The notes under the pieces: model-generated
The model's database searches: none
What the model saw: only the letters and a program-made list of their open reading frames with translations
Told to the model about the DNA's origin: nothing
Assembly (NCBI GenBank): GCA_022113835.1
Contig: JAILWY010000005.1
Location: 328,501-392,500, forward strand
Length of the DNA stretch: 64,000 nt
Direction: 5' to 3'
Origin: Atopsyche davidsoni
Taxonomy: Eukaryota; Arthropoda; Insecta; Trichoptera; Hydrobiosidae
Position numbers and translations under genes: made by a program
Shown here: positions 12,176 to 24,898 of the stretch, in pieces
How positions within the stretch are numbered: the first letter of the stretch is position 1
How the letters are laid out: each line of letters begins with the position of its first letter

Positions 12176-12593
12176 TGTAGGGGTTAGTACCTACATCGGA
12201 ACACGTGTCTTACGGCCTGTTGGAATGTGACATTCGACCCTTAATCCATTAGATATTTTATTAGACGGCCATTAAAATAGAACATAAGCTCTTAGAAATT
12301 AGCGGTCAGTCAAAAGGCGATCGTATTGCAGGCGAGATGTCCTCGCAATGAGACACCCCCGATACGTGGGAATCTTCCTGTTAACGCTATCCTCAAAGGC
12401 AGCGGGACCCTATATAAGCGGCTTCCCCGCGCCTCTCCAGAGAGACCTCGCGGCATCGAACCAGTAACCACGTACATTTCTAACCAGTGTAGCTATACTG
12501 AATAAACTACGAATACGCCAATATTTCGCCAGCCTTCTGATTTCCAACCATACATCAATCCTGCAACCACATCACATCATCGACCATCAACAA
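12176..12593 (+). mobile_element. Solo LTR 2 in mariner (4-bp TSD CTAG)
   Basis: It starts TGTAGGGGTTAGTACCTACA, as LTR 1 does, but on the plus strand. Exact CTAG duplications flank it (12,172-12,175 and 12,594-12,597). It shares the TATATAAG box, the AGTAACCACGTA landmark and the AATAAA signal with LTR 1. The different target duplications show two independent insertions rather than one inverted duplication. Confidence 0.85.
12411..12418 (+). promoter_or_regulatory. LTR TATA box (TATATAAG)
   Basis: A consensus TATA box in solo LTR 2, preceded by a GC-rich stretch and followed by a GC-rich leader. The same box is conserved in LTR 1 in the opposite orientation. It would have driven retrotransposon transcription; current activity is unknown. 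Confidence 0.55.
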
Positions 12594-12739
12594 CTAGCAC
12601 CATCGGGCGGTGAGGCTAAGTACTTATCGGACCGCCCTCGTACAGTTGTTCCAAAATTCATGTAAAGATTTTAATATTGCGCCATTTGTGCGGTAATGTA
12701 CTGCCAGTGAAAAAAAAAAAACCATATGCCGGCTGCTGA

Positions 12740-13350
12740 CGATTCAACGTTATTCTCTAAAGAAAACGTTTTCATTGTTAAGCAAAAATTCCAAAATAAC
12801 GGTTTGGCAGTCACAGTTCGTAATGTTTGTACAATTGTGGTCGGCATAGTAATTTAACTTCATCGACTGTGAAGAGACTGATAAAAAAATAGGGAGACCG
12901 AATCGACGGACACTCTGGCCGTCTTTGACACAAAACATCGAAGCATTTCATGAGAGTGTTGTTGAGAGCCCAGGGACATCAATTTGACATCGCGGTCGAG
13001 AATTGGACATTTCGAGAAGCTCTCTCCAGCGAATTCTCACGAAAGATTTGCATCTTCACACTTACAAAATTCAATTGACTTGAGGACTTTTTTTTTCAAG
13101 AACTCAAGGACTGAAGTCTATTAAGAATAGAGTTCGTCGAATGGATTGGGAAACATCAAGTGGATGCCGAATTTTCCAACAAAATTATATTCAGCGACGA
13201 GGCTCAATTACATATTGATGGCTCAAAATTGTCGCATTCGAGGTCCTCGGGTGATAGTCGAGAAACAGATGCGTCCACAACGTGTCACCGTTTGGTGCGG
13301 ATATTGGACTGTTCATCATTTTTTCTTCGATCTCGCCAACAGTGTAAACT
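12740..13350 (+). pseudogene. Decayed Tc1/mariner-superfamily transposase fragment
   Basis: Plus-strand coding remnants in shifting frames include IIFSDEAQLHIDGS (catalytic Asp region), then GPRVIVEKQMRPQRVTVWCG. These match the insect IS630/Tc3-like transposases that start with a DUF4817-type helix-turn-helix. Several stops and frameshifts are present and no intact ends were found. It lies just right of the mariner. Confidence 0.7.
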
Positions 13351-13379
13351 AGCATCGATAAAATTTTTATATAAATAAT

Positions 13380-14199
13380 AGTGTGATGAAATTATCTTTA
13401 TCAAAAATTATTGCAGCCTATAACAATTATTTAAAAATGAATAAAGTACTATTGGATATTATCGGAACTATCGGCACGGCGGTATATTTCTTCAGAATCG
13501 TAAAGGTATTTTTTTGATTTCGATTACTCGTACCGGTGGAGTGAGTTTACGAATGCCAGAGTATTCGATACTATGAGATTATTCTAACGAGTTGACAATA
13601 AACATGATAACGGGCAAAGGGGCTTCACTCGAAATTTAATAATTTAAATTTTTTGATAATTATTGCATTTCCACTCGGAATAAATAAATAGACATCAAAT
13701 AAAAGAGTACGCCTGCAAGTAGAGGTGAATTTTAGAAAAATAACAGCCCGTACAGTCTGGCTCGTCCCGCTGATTACTTTTCACTTGACTCGCGCTGACG
13801 GGCCGCAATGGAGCGGATTTGATAATAAAATAGTAATTTGATAATATAATATTAAATTATTACTTTCTGCGTTTTGAGGTTCGTTGTAATCAACAAAATT
13901 ACATATTTACTTACTCGTAAACGTCATTCATCAAATTCGATCGCCGTATTGCACGAGATTCGAGAGTATCGAATATGAATAAAGAGGGAGAATTCCCACT
14001 CACCCGATATTTATAAATTTTATTTGAAAAAATAAAATATAAATCATAATGCCGCTCGTGGCGGGACAATCGCCTCCGGGTGCTCGAATTCCATTCTAGT
14101 GGCCATCTTCAACGTTGAGGAAAAAATTAATCAGGTTTTGCGACGCCGAAAGCTAGTTCGGCCGGACTTCAAACATTTGTGAGTTACGAGTATTTCACG
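13380..14199. other. Gene-free AT-rich stretch
   Basis: I see no coding signal, clear transposon terminus or tandem array. The base composition is mixed, with scattered CpG. Confidence 0.4.
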
Positions 14200-14723
14200 G
14201 CTTAGAACATTGGTTCCCAAAGTGGTCAATATCGATCCCCAGGGGTCGATTCCGTCCTGCAAGGGGTCGATGACAGCGAAAAATAAAATTGGGGGTCCAC
14301 GAACTGTAAATAGGGGTCTACGAGAGTGGATCCCATTTAAGCAGGTCATCACCAAAATTTAGGCATTCCGTAAATGTCATAATGCACCTAATTCCGATTG
14401 TACCTATGTACTTACATAAATATGCTATTTATCCTGCATTATGGACTATCGCAAGAAGGTTTTTGATAGTTTTTACATATTCATACCAAACGGAAAAGGG
14501 TTTCTGTGCGGTTGTCAATCTTCTTAAATAAAAAAAAAGAAATACATAGATTGGAAATCACTGGGCGAGGAGATTTAAGATTAAATTTGACTTATTTCAA
14601 GCCAAATATTGAAAATTTTCTATCAACCCATCCCTCCCATTAAAAGAATTATTTTTTTTAGTAAATATATTATGTAATTATTTTTAAATCCACTGTAAAA
14701 CCCTATGAAAGTGAGTTGTTCTA

Positions 14724-15994
14724 CAGAGTGCGCCATATTTAATATCGGCGTGTGAATAATAAAAACCTTTAAAAAAAAAGCAACCGGTTTCTATATATGA
14801 GGTATTTTTATTTAATTTGGCTTTTTACAATTTATTTGAACTAGTTTTTAAATACAACCTCAAACAAGTAACAGCCTTTATTGGCCAAAGCAAAATGTGG
14901 CCTTTTTGCTGCGTTTTCCATCACTTTTTCGAGCATCTCGGGCGGTATAGCGATGAATTCGGCACGAATGTTTGCCTTGAGCACGTCAATGGTCCGAGGC
15001 TTGCTGGCGTACACTTTATTTTTTTAAATAACCCCACAAAAAGAAGTCCGGAGAGGTCAAATCTGGCTGGTCAATGTCGCCTTTTTTTAACCTAACACGT
15101 CCAGGGAATTTTTCGTTGCAGAAACTGGATTGTTTGATTGCAGTGTGGCATGGCGCACCGTCTTGTTGGAACCAGTAACCGTCCAGACCATTTTCACACA
15201 TTTGTGGGCAGGCATAGTGAGCCAACATCCACCGATATCGATTCCCATTGACTGTTTCGCCTTCTTGAAGAAAGATAGCCCAATGATGGCTTTGGCACAA
15301 ACGCCGGCCCAAACAGTCACCTTTTGGCCGTGCAATGGTGTTTCATGGATCTCGTGCGGATTCTTCGTTCCCCAAATGTGCCAATTTTGCTTGTTAACTG
15401 CACCAGAGAGTGTGAAATAGGCCTCGTCGGTCATCAAAATTCGCTTCCAAAAATCAGGTTTAGTATCAGTCATTCGAGCGACTGTTTGGTCGTATTTCAA
15501 GCTACGTGGACGGTCTGCCGGCAACATTCTTTGAGTCTTTATACGGAAACAAATACAAATCATCCTTCAAAATGCAAAGTGGTTCCACTGACGTCAAAAT
15601 GCTGAGCGCGGTGACGATACGACACATGGGGGTTCTCGGCAACACTCTCTCTTGCCGCTTCAACCAGTTCATTGGAACGTCTTGAGCGTTGATGAACAGC
15701 ATGTGGACGATCTCCCACTGTTTCAAAATTCGACACTAAACGGCGAATAGTGCTGTCACTCCGTGAATAAAATTGGTAAACGCAAGACGGTGCTTGTTGG
15801 CCACGATATTTTCGACGATATGCACGTTGAGTTAACACAACTGAACAAGTATTTTCAATGTACAGCGTCACTATTTCGGCGCGTTGTTTCGGTGTGAAGC
15901 ATGGTTTAAATTGTATTGAATTGACGTTTCAAAACATGTTTAATAAAAAAAGTTATTTAATGTTTACTTACCGACATAAAATTTGGCGCACCTG
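14724..15994 (-). mobile_element. Tc1/mariner (IS630-like) element, ~1.27 kb
   Basis: TA flanks at 14,722-14,723 and 15,995-15,996. Imperfect inverted ends read CAGAGTGCGCCATATTTAAT on the left and, as complement, CAGGTGCGCCAAATTTTATG on the right. It is inserted in the hAT element and contains a minus-strand transposase pseudogene. Confidence 0.85.
14830..15900 (-). pseudogene. IS630/Tc3-like transposase, frameshifted
   Basis: Reading minus: VTLYIENTCSVVLTQRAYRR (N-terminal DNA-binding region), SNELVEAARESVAENPHVSY, LPADRPRSLKYDQTVARM, RILMTDEAYFTLSGAVNKQN (first catalytic Asp), ETPLHGQKVTVWAGVCA, GYWFQQDGAPCHTA (second Asp), PDFFLWGYLKK. At least four frameshifts or stops break it. It is the same family as the fragment at 12,740-13,350 but far better preserved. 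Confidence 0.85.
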
Positions 15995-16125
15995 TATATC
16001 AGATTTCAAAAATATGTTTGAAGTTGATGAATTTGTAAAAATTCAATATTAGCAAGACAGGGGTCTACGAAAAACAAGAAAACTCGACAAGGGGCCGACG
16101 GGACAAAATAGTTTGGGAACCTACG

Positions 16126-17786
16126 GTTTAGAACCTCGTTTCGATAAATCAGTCGGCCCGGTCGCCACCGCCGAAACGTGTTTGTAGCTTTGCGGAGAAA
16201 ACCCGAGCCGAGAAGTAACGCTCCTGTCGGATTAGCGGCACCGCCGGCGACCGAAATACAATCTTTGCGAATCCGCGATCAATCTAATCTCCGAAGATTA
16301 TGCCAGTCCTGGGACTAAAACGTCGGAATTCCCAAAAAGTGAAGCGACATAACTCCAAGCGATACGTCATTCGCCAGTATCGGATGCGGTAGTTTACGGA
16401 GAGCGGCGGCGGAGGACGATCCGTCGAATGGCGCGAAACGATTTACCAATTTTATTCACGGAGTGACATTGAAAATTAAAGATTTGCTCATTTCAATTAC
16501 CAAACTTCACAAAGGTCCAACGAGCGCGAATAACTCAACGGCTGAGAGATCACGATGGACGATCGCATTCTTCCGGTCCCTCGGCTTTCATATTTTTAGC
16601 TCAAATACGGAGTATCGCCAACTCGACTCGGCGGTCGGGGACGATTCGCATTCTGTTTATCTTCAAGTCGGATCAAAAAATATAACAGAAAACAAAAACT
16701 GAAAACGAGGAAGAACGTTTTGCGAACAAAACTACTCTCTCAATATAGTCTCGAATACTAGCAAAATAGTCCTCCCATTTTGAACTCGACGAGTAGAAAT
16801 GACAGCCAGTACCGGTTTCGATGCGGAAGCCCTGCGAGTCGCGGCGCAAGAGGACCGGCCCGGCGGATACTCGCGGCTGACGGTCGTCCTCGCGCCGCGC
16901 CGGGGGGCATCCCCGACTCCCCCGACTTCCCCGGGCCGCTTTTCGAAAAGCGCGAAAACTATTTGTTTTTTTGCAATTTTCCAGTTTCTCCTCGAGTCGC
17001 GGACTCGAGTTCGCGTCGTCGGGCTCGTTCGCGACCCGCACCGCGGAAAACCATCCCGCTCCCGGAGGGATCGGCGATCGTCCGTCGGGCTCGCCCGATA
17101 TCACGGAAGTCTGTCGTTCTGTCGGAAGTCGCTCGTCGCGCACTCGACGGCGCGCCGACGGCTCCTCTGCGAGAGTGATCTCGTCCGATTCGTCGGAAAC
17201 GCGGGACTCGCGAATTCGACGAGACCGCGTCGACGTCGAAACGTATCAGACGTCCAAACTCGAATGCGGACGGAGGTCCTCGCTCGTCCTCCGCCCCTCC
17301 GCGCCGGCAACGGCGGAGACGGCGACCCCGAGAGCGCCGGGGCGAACCTCGGGCGACTCGGGAAGAGTCTCGCTCGAAAAGTGCCGCGAGCGAAATACGG
17401 GCGAAATCGCAAGAAAAATGTTTACCAAAAAATGCCAAAAATAAATTCTCCGGCTATCGATCTGAAAACGGGCTCGAGGAACCTCTCTCTCTCGACTACC
17501 GCGAGAGTCCCGCGAAGGGTCGGCGAGCGCGCGGCCCGGTCACGAAGCCGGTCCGGCGGGCTCGCGCGGCGCGTCCGGCCGGCGTGACGGCGGGGTGACG
17601 CGCGCCGCACTATCGCCGGACCGCTCGCTCCCCGGCTCCTCCGCGGCTCCTCGGCGGCTCCTCGGAGCTCGCGGGTCCTCTGCGGGCCGCGCAGTCTTCG
17701 GCCTCAGCCCGACCCCTCCGCCGGAGCGGCACAGCTCGCCAGCCCGCCTCGCCAGCCCGCCAGCCCGCCAGCCCGCCAGCTCCGCG
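16126..17786 (+). promoter_or_regulatory. CpG-rich 5' flank of SLC22-A
   Basis: From about 16,780 the sequence becomes strongly GC- and CpG-rich up to and beyond the first coding exon of SLC22-A. Eight-base CAGCCCGC-type repeats lie at 17,745-17,780. Many overlapping open frames on both strands are compositional. Most likely promoter and 5' UTR; the transcription start is not identifiable by eye. Confidence 0.45.
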
Positions 17787-20700
17787 ATGAACGGGGCCGA
17801 CGTGGAGCTCAAAGGTACCGACCGCCGTCTCGCGCCGCCTCGGCCGGACGCTCGTCGGTTCGAGGATCGGAGGCGCGAAATGAGCGAGGACATTTTTATA
17901 CTGATATATCGAATTACTAAAAAAAATGCTATTCGAGATGACATTCTGTTGTCGGCTCCCCTTTTGTTACCGTTTGACGCGATCGAGCCGCCCGCATTTC
18001 GGTGTTCGCTCTGCGCTTGCAAAATACCGGGAGAGCCCTCCGGCCGCGGCGGTCGGCACTCGCGAGTCGGTCGCCATCGATGGGAATACTCATCCGACGA
18101 AGGGAGCACCCGTTTCTGTCGCTCGCCCGATGCGACGCTCATCGCATCTTCCGGTAAACGTTTACTCGGCGGTGCCGTTCCGACGGGAGCGGTCGATTCG
18201 CGAGCGGGGCGAACGAGGTCGAAGAGGCGGAGCGTCGCGCATCCCTCCGCCGCCGTCGCCGAGAGATCGACCTGTGACCCTATTTTTTTAGCGCTCGACC
18301 GACGATCGTCCCGGATCGAGAGGGGCCTCCGCCTCGGAAGAGACGGAAAGAAAAATATCCCAACGAGTTTCGAGAGGGATCTCGAGCTCCGAGTTATAAA
18401 TTACTCGAGCGGACCGCTCCGGCGCCCGCCCCGCGGAGTCGGATTGGAGCGCGACGTCCCTTCGTCCTTTTTTTAAATTTATCCGACTCGCTCCCTCGGC
18501 GAATCGGTGTTGGAAATTCCAAAAAATCGAGTCGAACTCGAACCGACGCGGGTCGAGTCCGACCGCATCGGTTCGGGCTTCGCCGTTCGGAAAGGGATTC
18601 TCGACAGAGTAGAGCCGCTCGTCGACCTCCGGGTCCCGGCCGGCTCGGCGCGAGAGCGGAGGGCTCCGGAGGCGCTTCTCGACCTCGAGGCCTCGCAGAG
18701 CGGTCTCGGATTTCCGAGACGCGCTCCTCGCGATCGATCGAATGGAATTCTTAAAATTAGACAGTGTTCGCCGGATCGGCGGCTTCCCGGAAATTGCGTC
18801 CTTCCGACGGTACCCCGACCGCGTATTCGCGAGTCTATTCCGGTAGAATCGCTTTCCTATTGCGGTCACTGACGACCGAACGATAAATGAAATTTTGAAA
18901 AGTGAAAAAAATCCCGTACGATGTCTTTTGACAGCTCGCTCGGCCTGCCGCGACCCGCCCCGCCTCGCCCCGCCTCGCCCCGCCTCGCTTGGAGGACGGA
19001 CCGGCGCTCGTCGCCCGTCGGCACAGAATAGTGTCCGAATATTTCTGATACTTAACAATTACAAACGACGCCCAAAATTCATCCCAACCGTGAGAAATAA
19101 ATGCGGCATTTTTTACTTTGAGCGGGGGCATATTCGGAGCGATAGTGTAATCGTATATACTTTCAGCGCCAAAGGACAAGAAGAATGACATCACAGACGA
19201 TATCATCCAGGACACCATGGGGTCCATGGGGAAGTACCAGCTGCTCCTCACCCTGCTGGCCTTCCCCTCGAAGATCCCCACCGTCTTGCAGCCGTTGGGC
19301 ATCGTGTTCCTCGCGCCCCCCGTGCGGTACACCTGCCTGGACAGCGCGGGGAACTCCACGCTCGGCGTCCCCGACCTGTGCCCTTGCGAGCGCCCCCAGT
19401 ATGACAGATCTATCTTCGAGGACACCATCGTCATGAGCTGGGACCTCATTTGTGATCGACAATGGATGGTCAGCTTCAACCAGACTATATTCATGCTCGG
19501 AATTCTGGTCGGAAGCATCTTCTTCGGAGCCATTTCTGATAGGTAACGCAAAGATTGGTATATTGTACCGATCAGGGAAAATGTATTAATATTTTTAAAA
19601 TATTTATGACACGACTAAAAATATTTACTGTGAATTAATTCCCAATATCAAAAACTATGATCTATATTCCATGTGTATTGATATTCGAATATGTTTTTTT
19701 AATTTTCAAGTAAAAATAGATAGTAAAATGCAGATTTTCATCATACTTACTTACCGCACTCCGTAGTTTGACCAGTTTACTGCGTAGCACAATGAGGAAA
19801 CGGAAGCTTAAGAACTGTAAATAATATATTTACTAAGAATAAGAACTGTAAATAATACATTTACTAATTGAGTCGGGTCGAGAAGCAGTGCTCGGCCGAT
19901 TGATTCTTTCTCAGAGCAGAGCGTGCGCCTGACTATTCTTTACACTTCAAGGTACGGCAGACGACGGCCCCTCCTGGGAGCGGCGGCCCTGGAGCTGGTA
20001 GCGGGGGTGGCGGCCGGCCTCGCTCCGGAGTTCTGGTCCTTCGTTGTGTTCCGTTTTTTCATCGGCGCCTCCGTCGGAGGCATCATGATCATCAACTTTG
20101 TCCTCCTCATCGAGTTCACCGGCAAGGGGCACCGCGAGCTGAGTTCCTGCCTCGTGCAGCTCCCCTTCAATTGCGGTTACCTGCTGCTGCCCGTCCTCGG
20201 CTACTACATTAGGACCTGGCAGAACCTGCAGATCGCCTTCTCCGTGTTCGCAGGGGGGCTCTTCTTCTTCTACTGGTTCCTCCCAGACACCCCGCGCTGG
20301 CTGCTCGCTGCGGGCAGGACGGAGGACGCCATTGTCGTCTTAAAAAAGGCAGCTAAAATGTAAGCTTCAGCAGCTCGTGACCCGTGGGATCGTCTGATAC
20401 GACGCTCAAGACGGATCTGGGTTTTACTTTAGACCGCGAACAAACGTTTTACTTTATAATTTCAGAATGCAAAACAAAAAGTTTCTCATTTTTTTTATAA
20501 AATACACTAAAATAAAGCTTTATCAGAAATAGCTTATTTTTCTTTTCTTAAACTAGATAGATCGATATAAAAGATCAAAAATTAAACAGATTAAAAACAA
20601 ACTATAGTTTTAAATAACAGTATAATTTTTGTGATTTGTGACTCACTATTGCTTTTGAGACATCATGTGTAACTTACTGGAAGAGTTATTTTCACCCCTT

Positions 20701-21726
20701 TATTAGGGACGACTTTTAAATATTTAAACGTTATTGTATCGCTATAAAATTTTACTACTTTTTATAATTATGCATACAATGCATTTTTTACTTTACGTTT
20801 TATTGTTTTATTTTTGGCGATACATGTGACAGGTGCTACCTACCACAAGGGATCAATTTGACCCCTCGAAGTAATATGGTGTTCATTCTTCTAAATCTGA
20901 ACACTTTTATATTATAAGTGCTAATTTGAAGAAAGGTTGAGTCAAGCAGCAATGCCATGAACATTGCATAAAAAATATTTTTAAATGAGTTTTATAACTT
21001 TTTACAATTTTCAGAAATGGATATCCGACGCATCTTGTCAGAGAAAAAGTTTTACTTCACGAGCAAGAGAAGCCCACCGACCAGGTGGTCGAGAGGGGGA
21101 CTCTCTTGGACTTGTTCAGGACGCCGAACATCAGGAGGAACATGATCTGTATCTCCGTCAACTGGATGGTGTGCAGCCTTGGATTCTTCGGAGTCGCTCA
21201 GTACATAGGCCACCTCAGCGGAGACATTTTTATTAACAACCTCATCTCAGCCGCCCTCAACACCCTGGGGACCCTCGTGTCTTTTACGGTCATGAAGCTC
21301 CTCAACAGGAAGACCACTCTTCTCTTGATGAACATTGGAACTTCGCTGTGTCTTTTCGCAATAGCCGTCACTCCGGACGAATGGGCTATCGTCAAAGTGA
21401 TCTTGGCTTGCATGGGAAATGTTGGAATGTTCGTAGTCTTTGTCGTTGTGTACTTGTATACTACAGAACTTTTCCCCACCGTGGTGAGGAACGCCGCCCT
21501 GGGCATCGCTTCGATGCTAGCCAGGGTCGGCTCCATGATCGCTCCGTTCGTAGTCGCCCTGAGTTACAACGCTTTCTGGATCCCTCCCGTCATCCTCGGA
21601 ACCGCTCCGCTGGTGGCGGCAGCTCTAGTCACCTTCATACCTGAGACCAAGGGCTGCAACCTTCCAAACACGATCCTGGAAGGAGAGCAGTTTGGCATGC
21701 GACCGAAGATGCGCAACAAGAGATAG
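17787..21726 (+). CDS. SLC22-type organic cation/anion transporter (SLC22-A)
   Basis: Major-facilitator membrane transporter of the SLC22 (OCT/OAT/carnitine) family; substrate unknown. Coding exons are 17,787-17,814, 19,167-19,542, 19,952-20,359 and 21,015-21,726, sum 1,524 nt, 507 aa, phases 1, 2 and 2, all GT-AG. Exon 1 gives MNGADVELK. Exon 2 has membrane segment 1 (LGIVFLAPPVRYTC), a Cys-rich extracellular loop with NST and SWDLICDRQWM, then the second segment FMLGILVGSIFFG and ISDR. Exon 3 continues YGRRRPLLG, FRFFIGASVGG, GKGHRE and the SLC22 motif LPDTPRWLL. Exon 4 has LFRTPNIRRN, TTELFPTVVRNAALGIASM, ARVGSMIAPF and PETKG. The first exon lies in a CpG island. Codons are rich in G/C at third positions, unlike SLC22-C. 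No canonical AATAAA is seen soon after the stop. Confidence 0.93.
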
Positions 21727-23465
21727 CGCATTATACTTGTGTTTTGAATTATTTTTAACTGTACATATATTATAATTTTAAAAAAACACTAACAGTACAG
21801 TTACTATCTGTTATTAACACGGTGATAGGAAGTGTTTATCGGCGGATAAGTGTAAACGAAAAAATGACAACATTTTCAGTTGGTTAATTATGGAAATAAT
21901 TGTCGAAATAGATGCTGGAATCACCAGGAAACGAGAGAATTAACGAGGCATTGTCTGTAATTGCTGCGGTAGCATTAATTTCATAAACAAATTTATGATC
22001 GCGAGGATTACATCTCAGGGACGCTCTGGAGTTTTGTTTCGTTATTTCTGAATGAAATGCATTGCGGCTGGCTTCAGTGATTCAAAGTGAACTGCTAATG
22101 TTATAGTATTGTATTTTTCCAATAATCGATGTTATTCACGAATGTCATTCCTAGAAGCTGATATTTGGTATATTTTTCTTAGTTTAAAAAGGCAGAACTA
22201 AATACATCAAAGTTATCAATCATTCAAGGACAGGAAAAATGAGCTACTTCAAATTATATTACTTTTTAAACATTAATAATACCTACGCAAGTCAGATTTT
22301 TTCTTATAAGACGATTGTTCTTTTCAAATACATGAAAATTTAAATTGAATACCTGCTAACCTTACCTTATTGATACAACATAAGGCTTAACAAGGTGCAT
22401 TATGTCTCCCTAATTTGGGATTTTATTTTGATTATTTTTTCGAGTAAACACTCGCGTGGTGAAATTATACTACATTATACTATATATAATATAGATTCAA
22501 CTTGTGTAACTATCGATGTGCTCCGGGGCTCTTCTCATCCGCTAGGCGTTACTTTTACATATTACACATTAACATATTTTTTTACTGCATATTTTAAAAG
22601 TTTCAATGATTTTATCAGCTAAAATTTAGTTTATATCAAAGGTGAAGGCTGAGATGGATCTTGGAGAACAACGATAGTAACGACGTGTTAAATATGAGGT
22701 ATGTGCGTGAGCAAATAATATGTATTGATTCCCAATTGAGTCTATAAGTCATAATGCCTTCCAAAAATTCCAAAAAAATATTGGCCTTAAAATGTGAATT
22801 AACACTATTTCGATTGATTTTCTGTTCATTGAGTATTATTTAACTACATTTTATATAAGAAATGTCACCATTGATAAAAAAAAAGTTAATTTTTTAATTT
22901 GAGTTATTATGTTTAAATGCTGTAATTTAACAAACAAAACTAATAAAATTTCAATTAATAACGATAAATATTAGGGACTATTTAACACAGTATCATGCTT
23001 AATTTCACAAAATCGTAACATTATACACATTCTTTTACTTACATACTCGTGAACGGTTTTGCCAGCCCAATGTGAATCATATTATAATATTTACTCGTCA
23101 GAGAAATATTTCTCAAAAATGTGATTCTATTAGTATATCAAATTTTACAGACATTTTTGAATTATCATTTTGTAATATCTCAATCAAAATATCCACAAAA
23201 ATACGTCTTTTATGAAATAAGTATATAATAAATATTTTTTTAAACAAAAAAAATGGAAAGATAATTTTCAGTAAATCATATTATGCATTTGTTAAATGGG
23301 AAATGTATAATAAAAGCAACCCACACAGCACATTGTTTCTCGTTTTATTGTTGAAAATAAAACATACTTCTACTGAATGATTTATTATAAAAAGGCCTTC
23401 ATTTGCGGATATCAAAGCTTTTTCAAACAGTATTGTTACAAACGCGTCAGTGACATAACTATATA
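21727..23465. other. Intergenic, AT-rich, no gene seen
   Basis: It contains the 3' flank of SLC22-A and AT-rich unique-looking sequence. No coding exon, tandem array or transposon terminus is evident before the pogo-type MITE at 23,466. Confidence 0.4.
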
Positions 23466-23892
23466 CAGTAAAACCTCAATATAACAGACCGATTGGGGGG
23501 AGGGGATGTCCGTTAAAGCCGAAAGTCCGTTATATAAAAATAGGTTTAAAATAAATCAAAAAACATTTTTTTGAAAATACAGTATGTATTAAGATATAAA
23601 TAAAAAAAACAAAACACAAACAAAATTCTATTTAATTTTCTTCGGACACTCGTGAAGTGACGTTGCTGTTTGATATCGACGCGCTTGCTTTCGGTAATCC
23701 TTCTAAAAAGGAATCAAGTTTTGTTTGCACTTTTGAAGTTTGCTGTTTTTTTATAATCAACTCTCGAAAATTACGAATTTTTTTACATTTTCGCATTTAA
23801 AATGTTTTTGATTTCTTTACATTTGTTCGGATTTTTTGTTCGTTATATACGAAATCCGTTAAATAGGGGTCCGTTATATCGAGGCTTTACTG
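23466..23892. mobile_element. pogo/Tigger-type MITE (complete, 427 bp)
   Basis: Flanked by TA on both sides. It starts CAGTAAAACCTCAATATAAC and ends GTTATATCGAGGCTTTACTG, an imperfect inverted pair of about 25 bp. TA duplication and CAGT..ACTG ends with a GTTATAT motif are pogo/Tigger traits. No transposase is encoded. A truncated relative lies in RPF2 intron 2 (6,082). Confidence 0.85.
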
Positions 23893-24824
23893 TACTTATT
23901 ACTAAAACATGATGTAGAACCATGCAGTGCACGGAGTGTCGTCTGTCACGTAGATATCTGTATTGTTTTGAGTTACACGAATTTACTATATTTATGTTAC
24001 ATGTTCATGTCTGTAAATTATTACGAAATAAATTGATGTTTGTGAACTTTGTGTCCTTTATAAGGTCAGTCTGATTATTTATCGGAATTGAGTGCTGTTT
24101 TGACAGCATAATCTGGAAGTTGGCCGGCGGTGTCCGCAGCTCTCGCCTATCTGGGCGGATGTGACGTCACACTGGAGCGCTGCAGCGGCGCGGAGATGCT
24201 TGGCTGGGAAGGCAAGTGCAGCGAGGGAGTCCGTGCGCATTTCCACCGGATGCGTAGTTATAATTTCTCTTTTTTGTTATTTTTTATTGTCGATTGGAAA
24301 ATGTGGATCAGAATCTCGTTTCTGTGACCATACGACACTACGCAAGCAATGCGGCCACTATTGGTCGCGATATTATGCCTCACAGAGTCATTGACCTCCC
24401 CTGCTACTGCTCTGACTTTTTTGACTAGACGAAAGCCTATAATACAGCTATTTCCCACGACCCTTCATACTTTTAGTCATTTGGAGATAGGGATAATGGT
24501 TAGATTCACGCAACTCACGGTGTTTTCAAAACACCTTACTCTTCGAAAATAAAAGAATTATTGTAAAATTGTAAAGTAATTTGTTTCCTTTGACCCGAAC
24601 GTGCGACCCTTAGTGTAGGTGTATATAATAACCAACCTCGACCAGTACTGACGGTATTTTGACCCCGTGTCGCCCTGAAGCTGTAGTCTATGTTCTGGGA
24701 GAGGAATGGCAACACCAACGATGCGGCGTAGGGGATGGGATCAGATGCGGCGCGGGGGGTGGCAGTATTGTTGAGAGACCCGGCGTGGGAGGATATACCA
24801 ACAATGAGCAAGAGACGACAACAG

Positions 24825-24898
24825 AAGCCCTGAAGCCCTGAAGCCCCGCAGCCCCGCAGCCCCGCAGCCCCGCAGCCCCGCAGCCCCGCAGCCCCGCC
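24825..24898. repeat. 8-bp tandem repeat (CCCTGAAG / CCCCGCAG)
   Basis: About nine units; the first three are CCCTGAAG-like and the rest CCCCGCAG. The GC-rich type resembles the promoter minisatellites elsewhere, but no gene start was found next to it. Confidence 0.85.

Larger units (their letters stand above)
10542..12640 (-). mobile_element. mariner element carrying two solo LTRs
   Basis: Inverted ends read CGAGGGCGGTCCGATAAGTA on the left and its complement on the right, and each is flanked by TA. Removing the two LTRs and their duplications leaves about 1.3 kb, the normal mariner length. A D,D34D-type transposase pseudogene lies on the minus strand. Confidence 0.92.
14208..16125. mobile_element. 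Non-autonomous hAT element with an inserted Tc1/mariner
   Basis: Terminal inverted repeats read CATTGGTTCCCAAAGTGG on the left, and the complement of the right end reads CGTAGGTTCCCAAACTA. Flanking 8-bp duplications are GCTTAGAA (14,200-14,207) and GTTTAGAA (16,126-16,133), one mismatch. An 8-bp duplication with a C(A/G)..GGTTCCCAAA end is typical of hAT. Without the inserted element it is about 650 bp and lacks a transposase. Confidence 0.82.

Noticed and set aside
15016..15563. Possible host SETMAR-like gene
   Set aside because: The frames belong to a frameshifted Tc1/mariner transposase bounded by inverted repeats and TA; no SET domain is present.
16673..19058. Many 100-290 codon frames on both strands around the SLC22-A first exon
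   Set aside because: CpG-rich DNA has few stop codons; the frames overlap each other, lack domains and conflict with the well-supported spliced gene.
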